Shown here piece by piece: positions 9,023-18,538 of a stretch of DNA of 64,000 bases. The translations under genes were made by a program, and so were the position numbers. Below the pieces are notes generated by a model that saw nothing but the letters and a program-made list of their open reading frames with translations, was not told the DNA's origin and did not search any database. Within the stretch, counting starts at the first letter, position 1. Each line of letters begins with the position of its first letter. This stretch comes from Arthrobacter_N sp051262515 (lineage in GTDB: Bacteria > Actinomycetota > Actinomycetes > Actinomycetales > Micrococcaceae). The stretch lies in the NCBI RefSeq assembly GCF_051262515.1, contig NZ_JBIMER010000004.1:1-64000 (forward strand). Reading direction: 5' to 3'.

Positions 9023-10225
9023 ATGAAAGCGAGTAGTCCCACCCCCGTACGCAGGCACGGGCTACGCAGTTCCATAGCCGCGTTGTCGGCGGCCGCCCTC
9101 GTTGCGGTTGCCCTTCCCGCTCCCGCCGTCGCGGCGGACAGCGGATACATCTTCACGAAAGTCCTCGATAGCGCCCAGGTCTACGAACCGAATATGTTCG
9201 GCTGCGCGGCGATCAACGAACGGGGCGACATCGTCACCAAAACCGGCCGGCTCAGGGTCGCGAACGGCGAGACCAACTCCACCGAACTCATCATCCGCGC
9301 CAATGCCAACGGTGGCATCCGGCTCATGGTCAACGAAGACCTGGCCGGGTTCCGAAGCCTGGGTCGAAACCCCAAGATCAACGATTCGGGGCAGGTGTCC
9401 TTCTGGGCCAGGGGCAGCGCCTCCGGCAGCGGTGAAGTCATCGCCACCGCGGACGGCATTTCGGTCAAGGTGGTGGCCCGCACCGCGCCGGACGGCACCC
9501 ACGCCGGCGAATACAGGTTCTTCGGGGTGGACACCACCATCAACAACCACGGAACCGTGGCGTTCCGGGGCGAGCTGGACAATGGCGTCTTGGGCATGTG
9601 GTCCGGCAGCGGCGGCACGACCGCCACCCACTACCTGAATTCCGAAGGCCTGTTCAGTGGTGATTTCGACGGCGTCTCCATCAACGACAGTGGCCAGATC
9701 GCGTTCGAGGAAAGGGCCAATCGTCAAAACGGGATCTTCCGCGGAGCCGTCGGCGACTTCACCACCATCGCGTCCAATGCGGGTCACTTCTACCATTCGC
9801 CCTCCGTTAACGAGTCCGGAACAGTGGCGTTCCACGACCAATATTTCGACGAGACCGGGCAGGTATTCGCCGTGGTCACAGGCTCGGGCGGCGAACTCAC
9901 GACCGTTGCCGACACCAGCGGCGCATACAGCCGGTTTCCCTTCCGCGGCCCCGCCATCAACAACAACGGGAAGGTGGCGTTCAAGGCCGAGCTGGACAGC
10001 AACACGTTCCCCGAACCCAGCGGAATCTTCACCGGCCCCGATCCTGTCGCGGACCGGGTCATCGGCCCCGGAGACAGCCTGGGCGGAGAGGTGCCCACGG
10101 ACATCGTCTTCTGCGAGGACGCCTACAACACCGCCGGCCAACTGGCCTTCACGGCGTACTTCGAGGATCCGGTGACCTTCGAACGACGGGCCGCGGTGTA
10201 CCGGGCAACCCCTGTGGCCCCGTAG
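9023..10225 (+). CDS. Secreted repeat protein of the NDSGQVAF type (DUF7453-like)
   Basis: A 400-residue protein with a clear Sec signal peptide (residues 1-40, ending APAVAA). The mature part has repeats of about 45-60 residues, each with a core like INDSGQVSFWA, INNHGTVAFRG, INDSGQIAFEE, VNESGTVAFHD or INNNGKVAFKA, suggesting a beta-propeller or similar all-beta fold. Such proteins are known only as domains of unknown function. There is no lipobox or sorting signal, so it is probably released. TGGAGG upstream supports the ATG at 9023. The gene is convergent with the envelope operon across a strong terminator. Its role is unknown. Confidence 0.8.
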   Translation: MKASSPTPVRRHGLRSSIAALSAAALVAVALPAPAVAADSGYIFTKVLDSAQVYEPNMFGCAAINERGDIVTKTGRLRVANGETNSTELIIRANANGGIRLMVNEDLAGFRSLGRNPKINDSGQVSFWARGSASGSGEVIATADGISVKVVARTAPDGTHAGEYRFFGVDTTINNHGTVAFRGELDNGVLGMWSGSGGTTATHYLNSEGLFSGDFDGVSINDSGQIAFEERANRQNGIFRGAVGDFTTIASNAGHFYHSPSVNESGTVAFHDQYFDETGQVFAVVTGSGGELTTVADTSGAYSRFPFRGPAINNNGKVAFKAELDSNTFPEPSGIFTGPDPVADRVIGPGDSLGGEVPTDIVFCEDAYNTAGQLAFTAYFEDPVTFERRAAVYRATPVAP

Positions 10226-10237
10226 CGGTGCCGGGCT

Positions 10238-10269
10238 CCGGCGGACTCCCCGAGGGGCTAGTCCGCCGG
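10238..10269. terminator. Bidirectional hairpin terminator
   Basis: Arms CCGGCGGACT (10238-10247) and AGTCCGCCGG (10260-10269) pair perfectly, and inside them CCCC (10248-10251) pairs with GGGG (10254-10257). It lies between two convergent genes and overlaps the last codons of the leftward lipoprotein gene. There is no T-run. Confidence 0.7.
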
Positions 10270-10659
10270 CGGCCCCAGCACCACCGACCGCCCTCCGATG
10301 CGGATGGCAATGTCCGTGCCAGTGTCCAGCCCGTCCGGGGCGGCGAACTCGTAGCTCGTCGGAGCCAGATCCGCCGTACACGGCCCGCTGGATGCTTCCT
10401 TCAGCGTCATGATCAGTTTGTCCGGTTCCGCGACATCGAGCGTCGCGGGCTCCGGCGGGCAGCTGCTGCTGCCGTACAGCACCACCGCAAACAGCTCGGG
10501 GTATGCCGTCCACACGGCCGCCGGTTCGCCGATTTCGCCGCCGGTGACACCCTCCGGCAATCCCCGCTGGCTGCGCTCGTAGGGCGCGGCGCCGCAACCG
10601 CCCAGCAACAGACCGGACGCCAGACAGCCAACCACCACCGCCGCCCGGAATCGCGTCAC
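10258..10659 (-). CDS. Lipoprotein, last gene of the envelope ABC operon
   Basis: A 133-residue protein with an N-terminal signal and lipobox LLGGC, predicting lipidation at the cysteine and anchoring on the outer face of the membrane. The mature part has no recognised domain; two further cysteines (in SSCPPE and SGPC) could form a disulfide. The GTG start at 10659 overlaps the TAG stop of the permease gene by one base (TAGTG), so the two are translationally coupled. The position after an ABC permease suggests an accessory component, but no substrate can be named. Confidence 0.75.
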   Translation of the reverse strand: MTRFRAAVVVGCLASGLLLGGCGAAPYERSQRGLPEGVTGGEIGEPAAVWTAYPELFAVVLYGSSSCPPEPATLDVAEPDKLIMTLKEASSGPCTADLAPTSYEFAAPDGLDTGTDIAIRIGGRSVVLGPPAD

Positions 10660-11474
10660 TAGGAGAGCACGTCCTTCGTCGCGAACTTCCCGTAAGCCAG
10701 CGCGCCGAACACCAGCACGTAGCCACCCTGCAACAGCGCGTTCTCCCCGAACGACGTCCACAGGATCGGCTCCCGCAGCAGGTCCGCGAACCCGAACCAG
10801 TGGTGCGTGAACAGCCACGGATGCAGCCAGTCCAGCTGCGGCAGCTGCCCCAGGATCTGCGCGGCCACGGACAGCACAGCCGTCGCCGCCATCGCCCCCA
10901 CGGGCACGTCCGTCAGCGTGGAGATGAACAGCCCCACGGCCGCGAGCCCCATCAGCGAGACGGCAACGTACGCGGCGATCAGCCCGATCCGCACGAACGA
11001 CTCCCCCAGCTCCAACGTGTCCCCGGACAACAGGGTCACCGGCCCCGCGGGGAACAGCGCTAGGCCGACCAGAACACCGGACAGCGCAACGGACAGCGCG
11101 GCGGCCACGCAGAACGCCGCGGCCCCGATGTACTTCACGAGCAGCAGCCGCGCGCGCGACGCCGGGGCGATCAGCAGGTAACGCAGCGTCCCGTGCCCGG
11201 CCTCCCCCGCGATCGTGTCCCCGGACGCCACGGACACGGTCAGCGGCAGGAACAGCGGGATGCACATGAACATCCCCACGATCGCCACGTACAGCCCGTT
11301 GCCCGCCACCCGGTCCAGGAACGCGGGACCACGGCCCGACGGCGGCCCGGACGTCAGGCGCACGGCCAGCGCGATCAACACCGGCACGGCGGCGAGCGCC
11401 ACCAGCATCGCCCACGTCCGGCGACGCCGGAACACCATCCCCAGCTCCGAAACCAGCAACGCGCTACTGCGCAA
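10659..11474 (-). CDS. ABC transporter permease (ABC-2 type)
   Basis: A 271-residue integral membrane protein with about six hydrophobic segments. A cytoplasmic start (RRRRTWAMLVALAAVPVLIA) is followed by a large outside loop and pairs of helices up to the C-terminus. This is the layout of ABC-2 exporters, in which the permease pairs with a separate ATPase. It overlaps the upstream ATPase gene by 11 bases, which implies coupled translation. The best guess is export or membrane extraction of a lipid or peptide, guided by the LolA-like gene at the operon's start. Confidence 0.85.
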   Translation of the reverse strand: MRSSALLVSELGMVFRRRRTWAMLVALAAVPVLIALAVRLTSGPPSGRGPAFLDRVAGNGLYVAIVGMFMCIPLFLPLTVSVASGDTIAGEAGHGTLRYLLIAPASRARLLLVKYIGAAAFCVAAALSVALSGVLVGLALFPAGPVTLLSGDTLELGESFVRIGLIAAYVAVSLMGLAAVGLFISTLTDVPVGAMAATAVLSVAAQILGQLPQLDWLHPWLFTHHWFGFADLLREPILWTSFGENALLQGGYVLVFGALAYGKFATKDVLS

Positions 11475-12417
11475 GATCGAACCCCTCCCCCGTCAGTTCC
11501 ACGAAACGCTCCTCCAGACTGGGCCGCTCCACCGAGAACCCGCGCACGGGAACCCCGGCGGCGACGAGCTCGGCGACAATGCGCTCGGGCTCCGGTCCGC
11601 CGTCGGGCAGGGGTGCCCGCACGACGCCCTCGATAACACCCGGCACCAAACCGAGCCGGGCCAGGACGGCGCGGGCACCGGCGTCGTCCGGTGTCTTGAC
11701 GCTGACGTGGCCGACTCCGCCGGCGCGGAGGTCCGCGAGCGTGCCCTGCGCGACCTTGTTGCCGACACTCATGACCGCCGCGTGCGTGCACATCTGCTCG
11801 ATCTCGCTGAGCAGGTGGCTGGAGACGAACACCGTGGTGCCGGCCCCGGCGAGCGAGGCGATGAGGTGCCGCACCTCGCGGGTGCCCTGCGGGTCCAGTC
11901 CGTTGGTTGGCTCGTCCAAAACCAGCAGCTCGTGGTCCGACGCCAGCGCGTTGGCGATGCCGAGCCGCTGCTTCATGCCCAGCGAGTACGCGTGGACGGC
12001 CAGGCGCGCGGCCTTGGCCAGGCCCACCGTCTCCAGCGCCCGGTCCACGCGCTTCCTGCGCGTGGCGGGGTCGGCGCGGCGGTCGGCGGCGTCCAGCCGC
12101 AGCAGGTTGGCGCGGCCGGAAAGATAGGGGTAGAACGCGGGCCCCTCCACCAGCGCGCCCACCCGCGGCAACACGTCCATGGCCCGCTCCGGCATGGACC
12201 GGCCGAGCACCTTGATGCTGCCGCTGGACGGGGTCGCCAGGCCCAGCAGCATGCGGATGGTGGTGGTCTTGCCGGACCCGTTGGGCCCGAGGAAACCGAA
12301 CACGGAGCCGTGCGGCACGGCCAGATCCAGGTTGTTGACCGCGTGGCGCTTGCCGAACCGCTTGCTCAGCCCCGTGGTCTCGATCGCGAGGTCCCCGGTG
12401 GGGGCCGCCCCGCTCAC
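11464..12417 (-). CDS. ABC transporter ATP-binding protein
   Basis: A 317-residue ATPase with Walker A GPNGSGKTT, Q-loop region, ABC signature YSLGMKQRLGIANAL, Walker B LLVLDEPTNGLDP and H-loop VSSHLLSE. The C-terminal 90 residues match the extension found in bacitracin/lantibiotic-resistance and ABC-2 drug-exporter ATPases. GTG at 12417 overlaps the stop of the upstream LolA-like gene (GTGA), so the operon runs LolA-like, ATPase, permease, lipoprotein. It energises the neighbouring permease. Confidence 0.95.
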   Translation of the reverse strand: MSGAAPTGDLAIETTGLSKRFGKRHAVNNLDLAVPHGSVFGFLGPNGSGKTTTIRMLLGLATPSSGSIKVLGRSMPERAMDVLPRVGALVEGPAFYPYLSGRANLLRLDAADRRADPATRRKRVDRALETVGLAKAARLAVHAYSLGMKQRLGIANALASDHELLVLDEPTNGLDPQGTREVRHLIASLAGAGTTVFVSSHLLSEIEQMCTHAAVMSVGNKVAQGTLADLRAGGVGHVSVKTPDDAGARAVLARLGLVPGVIEGVVRAPLPDGGPEPERIVAELVAAGVPVRGFSVERPSLEERFVELTGEGFDLAQ

Positions 12418-13652
12418 TCGGCGTCGGCCGCGGCCTGGAGCCGCTCCACGGGCACCGACCCGGCGAACACGCGGCCGTCGTCGGTGATCAGCACGTTGAC
12501 CAGCGAGGTGTGGAGGAGGCGTCCGCCGTCGACCTCCGTGGCGAGCTGATCCAGCAGCGCGGAATCGGTCAGCTCCGCCGGGACCTGCTCGGCGGGAACC
12601 CGCACGACGGCATCCCAGCCGTCGCCGTCGACGGCGTCCTCGAGCGTCTTTCGGTGTTCGGCGCCGTGGTTGGTCTTGCGTTCGGCGCGGTCCTCGGGCG
12701 AGCCCTTGCCCTTGTGGTTTTCGCCGCCCTTGCCGCGCTGCTTGTCGCCGCCGGGTGCCTTCTTCTCCTCGACGGTGGCGCCGGCCGGTGGCTCGAACTC
12801 GAACAGGTCGGCGTCCGGGGTCTCCGGCGTGAACCGGGTGAACGCCGCCGAGATGGCGGGCTCCTCCTGGTCGACCGCGTCGACGGTGACGGCCAGCGGG
12901 ACGCCGGTCTCGGCGTCGACCCCGATGGTCACGTCCTCGACGAGCGTCTGGTCCGTCTGCGGGGTAAGCACCAGGTTGTAGACGTCGCGGCCGGCGACGG
13001 ACGAACCCTCTTCGACGGTGACGTCGGTGGACTCGCCCGCGTGGTCCAGGAAGCGTTCGGCGAGCTGGTCCGGCGTCGTCGGAATGTCCGCGTGGGTCTT
13101 GTCCCGGCCGTGGTCCTGGTGGCCCTTGCCGCCCTTGTGGCCCGGCAGCGTGGTGTGGACGGCGCTGTTGTCCTCGGAGTCGTAGATCCAGACGCTGGCG
13201 CCCTTGCGGATAATGTTGCGCTCTTCCATGCCGTCCATGACCTGGAGGCGCGACTTGTTCTTCCCGTCGACGAACACGCGGGCCTCGTTCGTTCCGGAGA
13301 CGAGGTTGAGCAGCTCCGCGACCCGGGAGTCGAGCTCGGGACCGGCGGCGCCGTCCTCTGCCCCGCCGTCGTCCACTGGCGATTCGGCCCCGGGCGATCC
13401 GCCGTGCGACGGGCCGAACGAGGAGGAGGCTCCGGCGTCGGGCAGTGCGGGGATGCCGAGGCTGGTGGAGGTGCGGAACTCGCCGGAGAACGCCTTGACG
13501 TCCGCGTCGGCGACCATTTGGAGCACCTGCTCCGGCGTCTTCGGCTCCAGCGCGACCTCCGCGTTGGCCGACATCGTGGCACCCAAGGCCAGCGCGGCGA
13601 TCGTGGCGGGCACGACTGCCGCCGGCATCCACTTCTTCACAACAGGTTTCAT
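12414..13652 (-). CDS. LolA-like exported protein, first gene of the envelope ABC operon
   Basis: A 412-residue protein with a signal peptide (residues 1-31, ending MSANA). The mature part resembles actinobacterial proteins of the outer-membrane lipoprotein-sorting (LolA/LolB) fold: a beta-rich segment (VWIYDSEDNSAVHTTLPGH, then later ISAAFTRFTPETPDADLFEF) interrupted by low-complexity charged stretches rich in Lys, Gly and His. LolA proteins carry lipids in a hydrophobic half-barrel. In a monoderm it may instead bind lipid or report on the envelope. The ATG at 13652 follows a TGGGGAAG Shine-Dalgarno-like sequence. The next gene starts inside its stop codon. Confidence 0.7.
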   Translation of the reverse strand: MKPVVKKWMPAAVVPATIAALALGATMSANAEVALEPKTPEQVLQMVADADVKAFSGEFRTSTSLGIPALPDAGASSSFGPSHGGSPGAESPVDDGGAEDGAAGPELDSRVAELLNLVSGTNEARVFVDGKNKSRLQVMDGMEERNIIRKGASVWIYDSEDNSAVHTTLPGHKGGKGHQDHGRDKTHADIPTTPDQLAERFLDHAGESTDVTVEEGSSVAGRDVYNLVLTPQTDQTLVEDVTIGVDAETGVPLAVTVDAVDQEEPAISAAFTRFTPETPDADLFEFEPPAGATVEEKKAPGGDKQRGKGGENHKGKGSPEDRAERKTNHGAEHRKTLEDAVDGDGWDAVVRVPAEQVPAELTDSALLDQLATEVDGGRLLHTSLVNVLITDDGRVFAGSVPVERLQAAADAE

Positions 13653-13835
13653 GGCACTTCCCCAGTCCAAACTCTCGGTACTCACACCGTACGCCGGTGG
13701 GCGTGGACGGGCGAGCCGTGCCGGCTGGGAGTTCGCGGCGAGTCCGGAACGGCCGCCCACGGAGGTCTGTTGGGGGTGTGCGTCTGCGAGTAGCATCGGG
13801 CCACTTAACCCGAGTCTCGACAACGAGGAGCAACA

Positions 13836-13991
13836 GTGGAACACAAGCCTGGGGAATCGAATCGTGGCCCCGAAGACGTCGGAGCGAACGACACCATGCC
13901 GAAGTCGGACGAAGGGGTCGGCGCGACGAGCACCGACGAATCCAATACCTTCGAGCCGGAGGAAGTCGAAGAGGTGGACGGGGAACAGTAA
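13836..13991 (+). CDS. Very small acidic protein, unknown
   Basis: A 51-residue protein starting with GTG and preceded by GAGGAG six bases upstream, which strongly supports translation. The sequence is highly acidic (ends EEVEEVDGEQ), hydrophilic and probably disordered, with no cysteine or membrane segment. It sits between the divergent LolA-like operon and pspA. No family is recognised. Confidence 0.6.
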   Translation: MEHKPGESNRGPEDVGANDTMPKSDEGVGATSTDESNTFEPEEVEEVDGEQ

Positions 13992-14120
13992 CCCCGCAAA
14001 TCCCGATGGCCGGAATGTGAGGGTCGGACCGGTTGTGGCCGCGTGCTGCCGTGGCGTCGAATGCACGATACTGGTCCTTGACGAACACCACCGAAGCACC
14101 GACCCACGCAGGAAGGCACC

Positions 14121-14855
14121 ATGTCCAAGAAGCTGTCCATATTCGGTCGTATCGCCCAGCTCGGCAAGGCCAACGTGAACTCCGCAATCGACTCGGCGGA
14201 GGATCCGCAGAAGATGCTGGACCAGATGGTCCGCGACTTCACGAACAACATCGCCGAGGCAGAGCAGTCCGTCGCCCAGACCATCGGCAACCTGCGCATG
14301 ATCGAAACCGACCAGAAGGCCGACCTGCAGGACGCGGCCGACTGGGGCCGCAAGGCCCTCGCGGCCTCCAGCAAGGCCGAGGAATTTCGTGCGGCCGGCA
14401 ACGCGGCCAACGCCGCGAAGTTCGACAACCTCGCCAAGGTCGCCATCCAGAATCAGATCCGCGAAGAGAGCGAAGCGAAGGCCCTGGAGGCCACGATCGC
14501 CTCCCAGACCCAAATCGTGGAGAAGCTCAAGACCGGCCTCGAGAGCATGAAGCGCAAGCGCACCGAACTGGTCGCCCAACGCAACCAACTGGTCGCGCGC
14601 TCCCGCAACGCCGACGCGCAGAACAAAATGATGGACGCCGTGAAGTCGATCGACATCATGGACCCGTCCAGCGAAGTCGGACGATTCGAGGAAAAAATCC
14701 GGCGCGAGGAAGCCCGCGCGCTCGGTGCCGCCGAGCTGGCGTCGTCGTCCCTCGACTCGCAGTTCGAGGAGCTCGAGGACCTCGGCGAGGTCTCCGAGGT
14801 GGAGGCCCGGCTCGCGGCCCTCAAATCGAAGAGCAATCCGGCGATCGAAGGCTAA
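14121..14855 (+). CDS. pspA: PspA/IM30-family membrane-stress protein
   Basis: A 244-residue protein, almost wholly predicted coiled-coil helix, starting SKKLSIFGRIAQLGKANVNS as is typical for PspA. These proteins bind the inner leaflet with an amphipathic N-terminal helix and assemble into ESCRT-III-like rings or rods that stabilise stressed membranes. The EDPQKMLDQMVRDF segment is a family hallmark. AGGAAGG lies 6 bases before the ATG. It has its own strong terminator, and no pspB/pspC or clgR-like gene follows. Its place next to an envelope ABC operon fits an envelope-stress role. Confidence 0.93.
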   Translation: MSKKLSIFGRIAQLGKANVNSAIDSAEDPQKMLDQMVRDFTNNIAEAEQSVAQTIGNLRMIETDQKADLQDAADWGRKALAASSKAEEFRAAGNAANAAKFDNLAKVAIQNQIREESEAKALEATIASQTQIVEKLKTGLESMKRKRTELVAQRNQLVARSRNADAQNKMMDAVKSIDIMDPSSEVGRFEEKIRREEARALGAAELASSSLDSQFEELEDLGEVSEVEARLAALKSKSNPAIEG

Positions 14856-14870
14856 CGACGTCGTTGACAG

Positions 14871-14905
14871 GCCCCGCCCGGTGGACCGGGCGGGGCTACT
14901 GTTTT
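14871..14905 (+). terminator. Rho-independent terminator of pspA
   Basis: GCCCCGCCCGGT (14871-14882) pairs with ACCGGGCGGGGC (14885-14896), followed by a short T-run (GTTTTC). The loop is tight, so the top pairs are probably open. The rest of the gap up to the next gene (about 290 bases) holds a possible -35 box TTGACC near 15064 and nothing else I can support. Confidence 0.85.
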
Positions 14906-15201
14906 CTGCGCGCGTCGCACGCCTCCACGGGGTACTGCAGCACAGCGCCCCATCCAGCCCCGCGTGGGCCTCAATCGCAGCCGTAACGGCCCGGTCCGTT
15001 CCCCGCGGACGCAGACGCCCCGCCCTGCCGTCGCTGCCAGGTCACATTCGTCACTTCCTCCCCTTGACCTCACAGCTGTACCGCTGTTCCCTGAACTTGA
15101 GGGGCACGGTCGCCTACACAGCGACGCTGAGCACGGTGTGCCCCCGTCACCAACACACCGGTGGGAACATCGCTCCCTTAAGAAAGGGTCAGGTGAGCAT
15201 C

Positions 15202-15378
15202 ATGCGCAAGACGACGACAACGGTTATGGCGGGCACGTTGCTGGTACTGGGCAGCATCGCGGCCGCAGGCCCCGCGGCCGCCGAGCCTCCGGGTCCGGGC
15301 AGCAAGCAGTGCGCGCCGGGGCAGCACGGCAACGCGCATCCGGGTTTCAAGGCCGGAGCATGCACGAACGGCAAGTAG
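15202..15378 (+). CDS. Very small secreted protein
   Basis: A 58-residue precursor with a textbook Sec signal peptide (MRKTTTTVMAGTLLVLGSIA, cleavage after PAAA). The mature peptide is about 31 residues and rich in Gly, Pro and His, with two cysteines (KQCAPGQHGNAHPGFKAGAC) that could pair. An AGGTGAG Shine-Dalgarno precedes the ATG. An in-frame GTG at 15193 with AAAGGG upstream is a possible alternative start. Similar short secreted proteins of unknown role exist in actinobacteria. Confidence 0.65.
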   Translation: MRKTTTTVMAGTLLVLGSIAAAGPAAAEPPGPGSKQCAPGQHGNAHPGFKAGACTNGK

Positions 15379-15828
15379 CTTCGCGGACCATACCCACCTG
15401 CAAAGCAGGGTGTGGATGATTTCCAGAAATTAGAAATCTGGCGAAACTCGCCTCGCGGGACCGGACCACCGACCATGTGGACCGGTCCTGGACCTTTGAG
15501 AACACGGAATACCTGCGGACGACCTGAGTCTTGGAGCATTTGCGGCGGACGGCGAGCCGGCCCCTGATTCCAGGGGCGTGGAATTCTTGCGTCGAAACCT
15601 GCTTCCTGGCGCACTCCAGTGGCATGACAGAGGGCTACAGGGCATCGGCGAAGACGACGGCCGCCAGCGGGACTTGCAGTATGCGCCGGGCGATCCCGAT
15701 CAGCACGGCGTCGACCGGCGCAAGCTATACGCCCACTACCACGCTCGGGAGTCGGATGCGGGTGCGGCGATGGCAGCGTACTTGCCGCAGCAGATGATCG
15801 GACTCGTGCCCGCGCTGGAGTATTGCGC
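15379..15828. other. 450-base gap with no confident gene
   Basis: I see no convincing gene here. A rightward open frame at 15578-15832 (84 codons) has mixed composition and no clear ribosome binding site; its tail (YAHYHARESDAGAAMAAYLP) looks protein-like, so it may be the end of a lost gene. GACCGG near 15460 and CCGGTC near 15483 form a weak hairpin. Confidence 0.35.
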
Positions 15829-17580
15829 CTAGTCGGTCATGCGGTTCCGGGGCAACAACTGCATTTCCGTTGAGTCCCCGGGACAAGGTAGGACAACCGT
15901 GAAGACAGTTCCCTCACCGGCCGCGCTGGTGCACCCAATGCATCCGCCGTGGTCTTCAACAATGTTCTTGGTTATGGCCAGCCCGAGTCCCGCCCCGGGT
16001 ATGCCCGATTCGCGCGCCCCGCCGGTTCGGTAGAAGCGAGTAAAGACCCGGGCCGTTTCCGATGGTTCCATACCCATTCCGACGTCTGCCACGCGCAGGG
16101 TCACGGCGTCACCCCCGCCATGAACCGTGACCTTCACCGTCCCACCGGCTGGGGAATACTTGATTGCGTTGGAAAGTAGGTTGTCCACTACCTGGCCTAT
16201 CCGGATGGGGTCGATCAGGGTCCATATGGGCCCGGGGACGTCCCGCTGCAAAACAATCCCAACAGCCCTTGCCTGCGCCTCGGCGGAGTCCATCCTGGAC
16301 TCGACGAGAGCCCCCAGGTCGCTCGGCCGGGCGGTCATGTGACTGGGCGCAGAGGCCGCATAGAGAAGATCGGATACGAGAGTGAGTAACCGTTCCGCGT
16401 TTCTGCGCACAATGTCCAAGTGCTCATACGTGTGGGCAGGCAGGTTTGGTGCGCGATCTAGGACAAGATCGAGGTTGCCGACGATGGATGTCAGCGGCGT
16501 GCGAAATTCGTGGGACACATTGGAAACCAGGTCTTCTTGTGCGGCTACGGCCTCGACCAGGGAAGTGACGTCGCTGTAGACGAGGACCGAGCCCCTGAAG
16601 GAGCCTTCTTCGTCCGTTATGGACCGGGCCGAGGCGGTTACCGCGCGTTCCGGGGCGCTCTTCCCAATCCACACGGTCTGGTCCGCGAATGTTTCGCCGT
16701 TGGCCGCCCGACGAAGAGGATCCCGGGATGGTTTTAGGGGGAATTTTTGGCCCAAGGACCAGAGCGAGAATTCAGCGTCTTCCAAAGAATCCCCCGCGAC
16801 GGTTCTGCCGGGGCTCGAGCTCTGTCCACCCTCCTGCGACGGCAACCCAAGCAACGTTCTCATCGAGCTGTTCGTCAAGACCACCTCGCCATGACGATCA
16901 GTCGCGGCGATGCCGACATCGACGGTCTCCAGGATGGTCGCCAAGAGCCGCTCCCTTTCCTCGGAGGTCCGAAGAAGACACCGGAGTTCCGCGTCCTTGC
17001 GCTCCAACCTTCCCTGTTGTAGCCGTCCGTTCACGCTGGCAAAATGCACTGCCGCCCACACGGCCACCATCACTACGGGCAGCAACAACATCGACAAACT
17101 GGTGGAACCCATATTCGGAAGGTTCAGAAACGGGGGCAATACGATGAAAAGCGGACCCACGAAGCTGGCAGGCAGGCTGTACAGCGGCCGCATGCCGGAG
17201 GCGGACAACCAAATGACAGGGAAGACGCTCAGCGCCCCGAGTCCCGACAGGAGGTCCGGTGCGGAGTTTCTGGTGAAACCGATGGCGACTAGGTCCAGCA
17301 ACGGGACAGCCAGGTACGCGTTGGCCCCCAGTCGTTCCCACGGCACCAGGAAACATCCAAGAAACAGCGCGGCATGGAACGCCAGTCCAACGAGGAACGA
17401 GGTTTCGCCGATTAGCCCCGGCCACCGGGCCAAGGAGATGCCGATGACTATCGAGACCAGAATGGCTAGTGGTAGCTGGCAGAGCACCACCCGGGCTCTG
17501 GGTCCGAGGCGGTGGAACCGGCTATTTAGGCCGTTGATTCCGGGCGCTTCAGCCGCAGTGTCCATGCTTGACGTGTTCAC
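15829..17580 (-). CDS. Membrane PAS-type sensor histidine kinase
   Basis: A 583-residue kinase (GTG start with CGGGAG upstream; a TTG at 17613 would add 11 residues). The N-terminal 185 residues contain five or six membrane helices and little outside loop, so the signal is probably sensed in the membrane. A PAS-like domain (about 210-340) follows. The phosphoacceptor is His357 in NVSHEFRTPLTS. The ATPase has N box DNLLSNAIKYSP, G1 ADVGMGM and G2 GAGLGL. The response regulator gene is divergent, 187 bases away, and should be its partner. Codons are less GC-biased than in region 2. Confidence 0.93.
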   Translation of the reverse strand: MNTSSMDTAAEAPGINGLNSRFHRLGPRARVVLCQLPLAILVSIVIGISLARWPGLIGETSFLVGLAFHAALFLGCFLVPWERLGANAYLAVPLLDLVAIGFTRNSAPDLLSGLGALSVFPVIWLSASGMRPLYSLPASFVGPLFIVLPPFLNLPNMGSTSLSMLLLPVVMVAVWAAVHFASVNGRLQQGRLERKDAELRCLLRTSEERERLLATILETVDVGIAATDRHGEVVLTNSSMRTLLGLPSQEGGQSSSPGRTVAGDSLEDAEFSLWSLGQKFPLKPSRDPLRRAANGETFADQTVWIGKSAPERAVTASARSITDEEGSFRGSVLVYSDVTSLVEAVAAQEDLVSNVSHEFRTPLTSIVGNLDLVLDRAPNLPAHTYEHLDIVRRNAERLLTLVSDLLYAASAPSHMTARPSDLGALVESRMDSAEAQARAVGIVLQRDVPGPIWTLIDPIRIGQVVDNLLSNAIKYSPAGGTVKVTVHGGGDAVTLRVADVGMGMEPSETARVFTRFYRTGGARESGIPGAGLGLAITKNIVEDHGGCIGCTSAAGEGTVFTVVLPCPGDSTEMQLLPRNRMTD

Positions 17581-17767
17581 GGGCGATAGCTCCCGGGTGG
17601 AATGTCGAACCAATCATTTCGTTTATTGATATTTGCAGGATAAGTCACAGTCTCCCGTATCCGAGTTGAGGTGCCCCTGTGTTACCCGTTGCGCATGTTG
17701 CGTATAGGTTGGAAAGTGACTTTCTTAGAAGGGACCTTGGAGGGGAAGAAGACGAAGAGGAGGGACC

Positions 17768-18526
17768 GTGCACGAGCAGGGAACGGCAGTCGTTATCGAG
17801 GACGATGCCGACGTCAGATTTCTCATCGGAGCCGTGCTCAGAGAGGCGGGATTCGACGTGGTTGTGGCATCCACCGGCAGGGACGGGGTCAAACTGGTGC
17901 GGTTACAGCAGCCGAGCGTCGTCACACTGGATGTCGGCCTTCCAGACGTCGACGGCCACGAAGTGCTCCGCCAAATTCGACTCATGAGCGACTGCTATGT
18001 GGTCATGCTCACGGCCCGCGCGGAGGAGATGGACACGCTTACCGCCCTTCAGGCCGGAGCGGACGACTACATCACCAAGCCGTTCCGTCCGCGCGAATTG
18101 CGGGCTAGAATCGCCGCCATGTTACGGCGGCCTCGCTCGGCCTCCATGGGCAATTCGGCGGTCTCCACCAAGAGCGCTCGCCCGACGAAGACGGGGGATA
18201 CCATTTCCCACAACGGGCTGACCGTAGACAGGGAGGCGCGTACGGCCCACCTAGACGGCAGGGGGATAGAGCTCACCAAGAGCGAGTTCGACATTCTGTT
18301 TGAACTCCTGAGGGCGGGGGGCGTGCGGACCAAGGCCGACCTCGTGCGCGTGGTTCGCGGAGAATACCTCAGGAGGGACTCCCATATCAGCGAGGCCGAC
18401 GAGCGGGCCGTCGAGGTGCATGTCGGCAATATCCGCCGAAAACTGGGCGAAGACCTGGCCTCGCCAAGATGGTTCCAAACAGTGCGCGGCGTCGGCTACC
18501 GGTTGGTACCGGCACGCCAAAGCTAA
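17768..18526 (+). CDS. OmpR-type response regulator
   Basis: A 252-residue protein. The receiver domain (residues 7-117) has the acidic pair ED/DD at 11-13, phosphoacceptor Asp55 (LDVGLPDVDG), Thr82 and Lys104 (TKPFRPRE). A winged-helix OmpR/PhoB DNA-binding domain (about 150-250) has VHVGNIRRKLGED and TVRGVGYRLV. GTG at 17768 is preceded by GAGGAGGG, an unusually strong ribosome binding site. It is divergent from the kinase gene and convergent with the HTH/pseudo-HPt gene. The nearby secretion genes are likely targets. Confidence 0.95.
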   Translation: MHEQGTAVVIEDDADVRFLIGAVLREAGFDVVVASTGRDGVKLVRLQQPSVVTLDVGLPDVDGHEVLRQIRLMSDCYVVMLTARAEEMDTLTALQAGADDYITKPFRPRELRARIAAMLRRPRSASMGNSAVSTKSARPTKTGDTISHNGLTVDREARTAHLDGRGIELTKSEFDILFELLRAGGVRTKADLVRVVRGEYLRRDSHISEADERAVEVHVGNIRRKLGEDLASPRWFQTVRGVGYRLVPARQS

Positions 18527-18538
18527 CGAATCCCGACC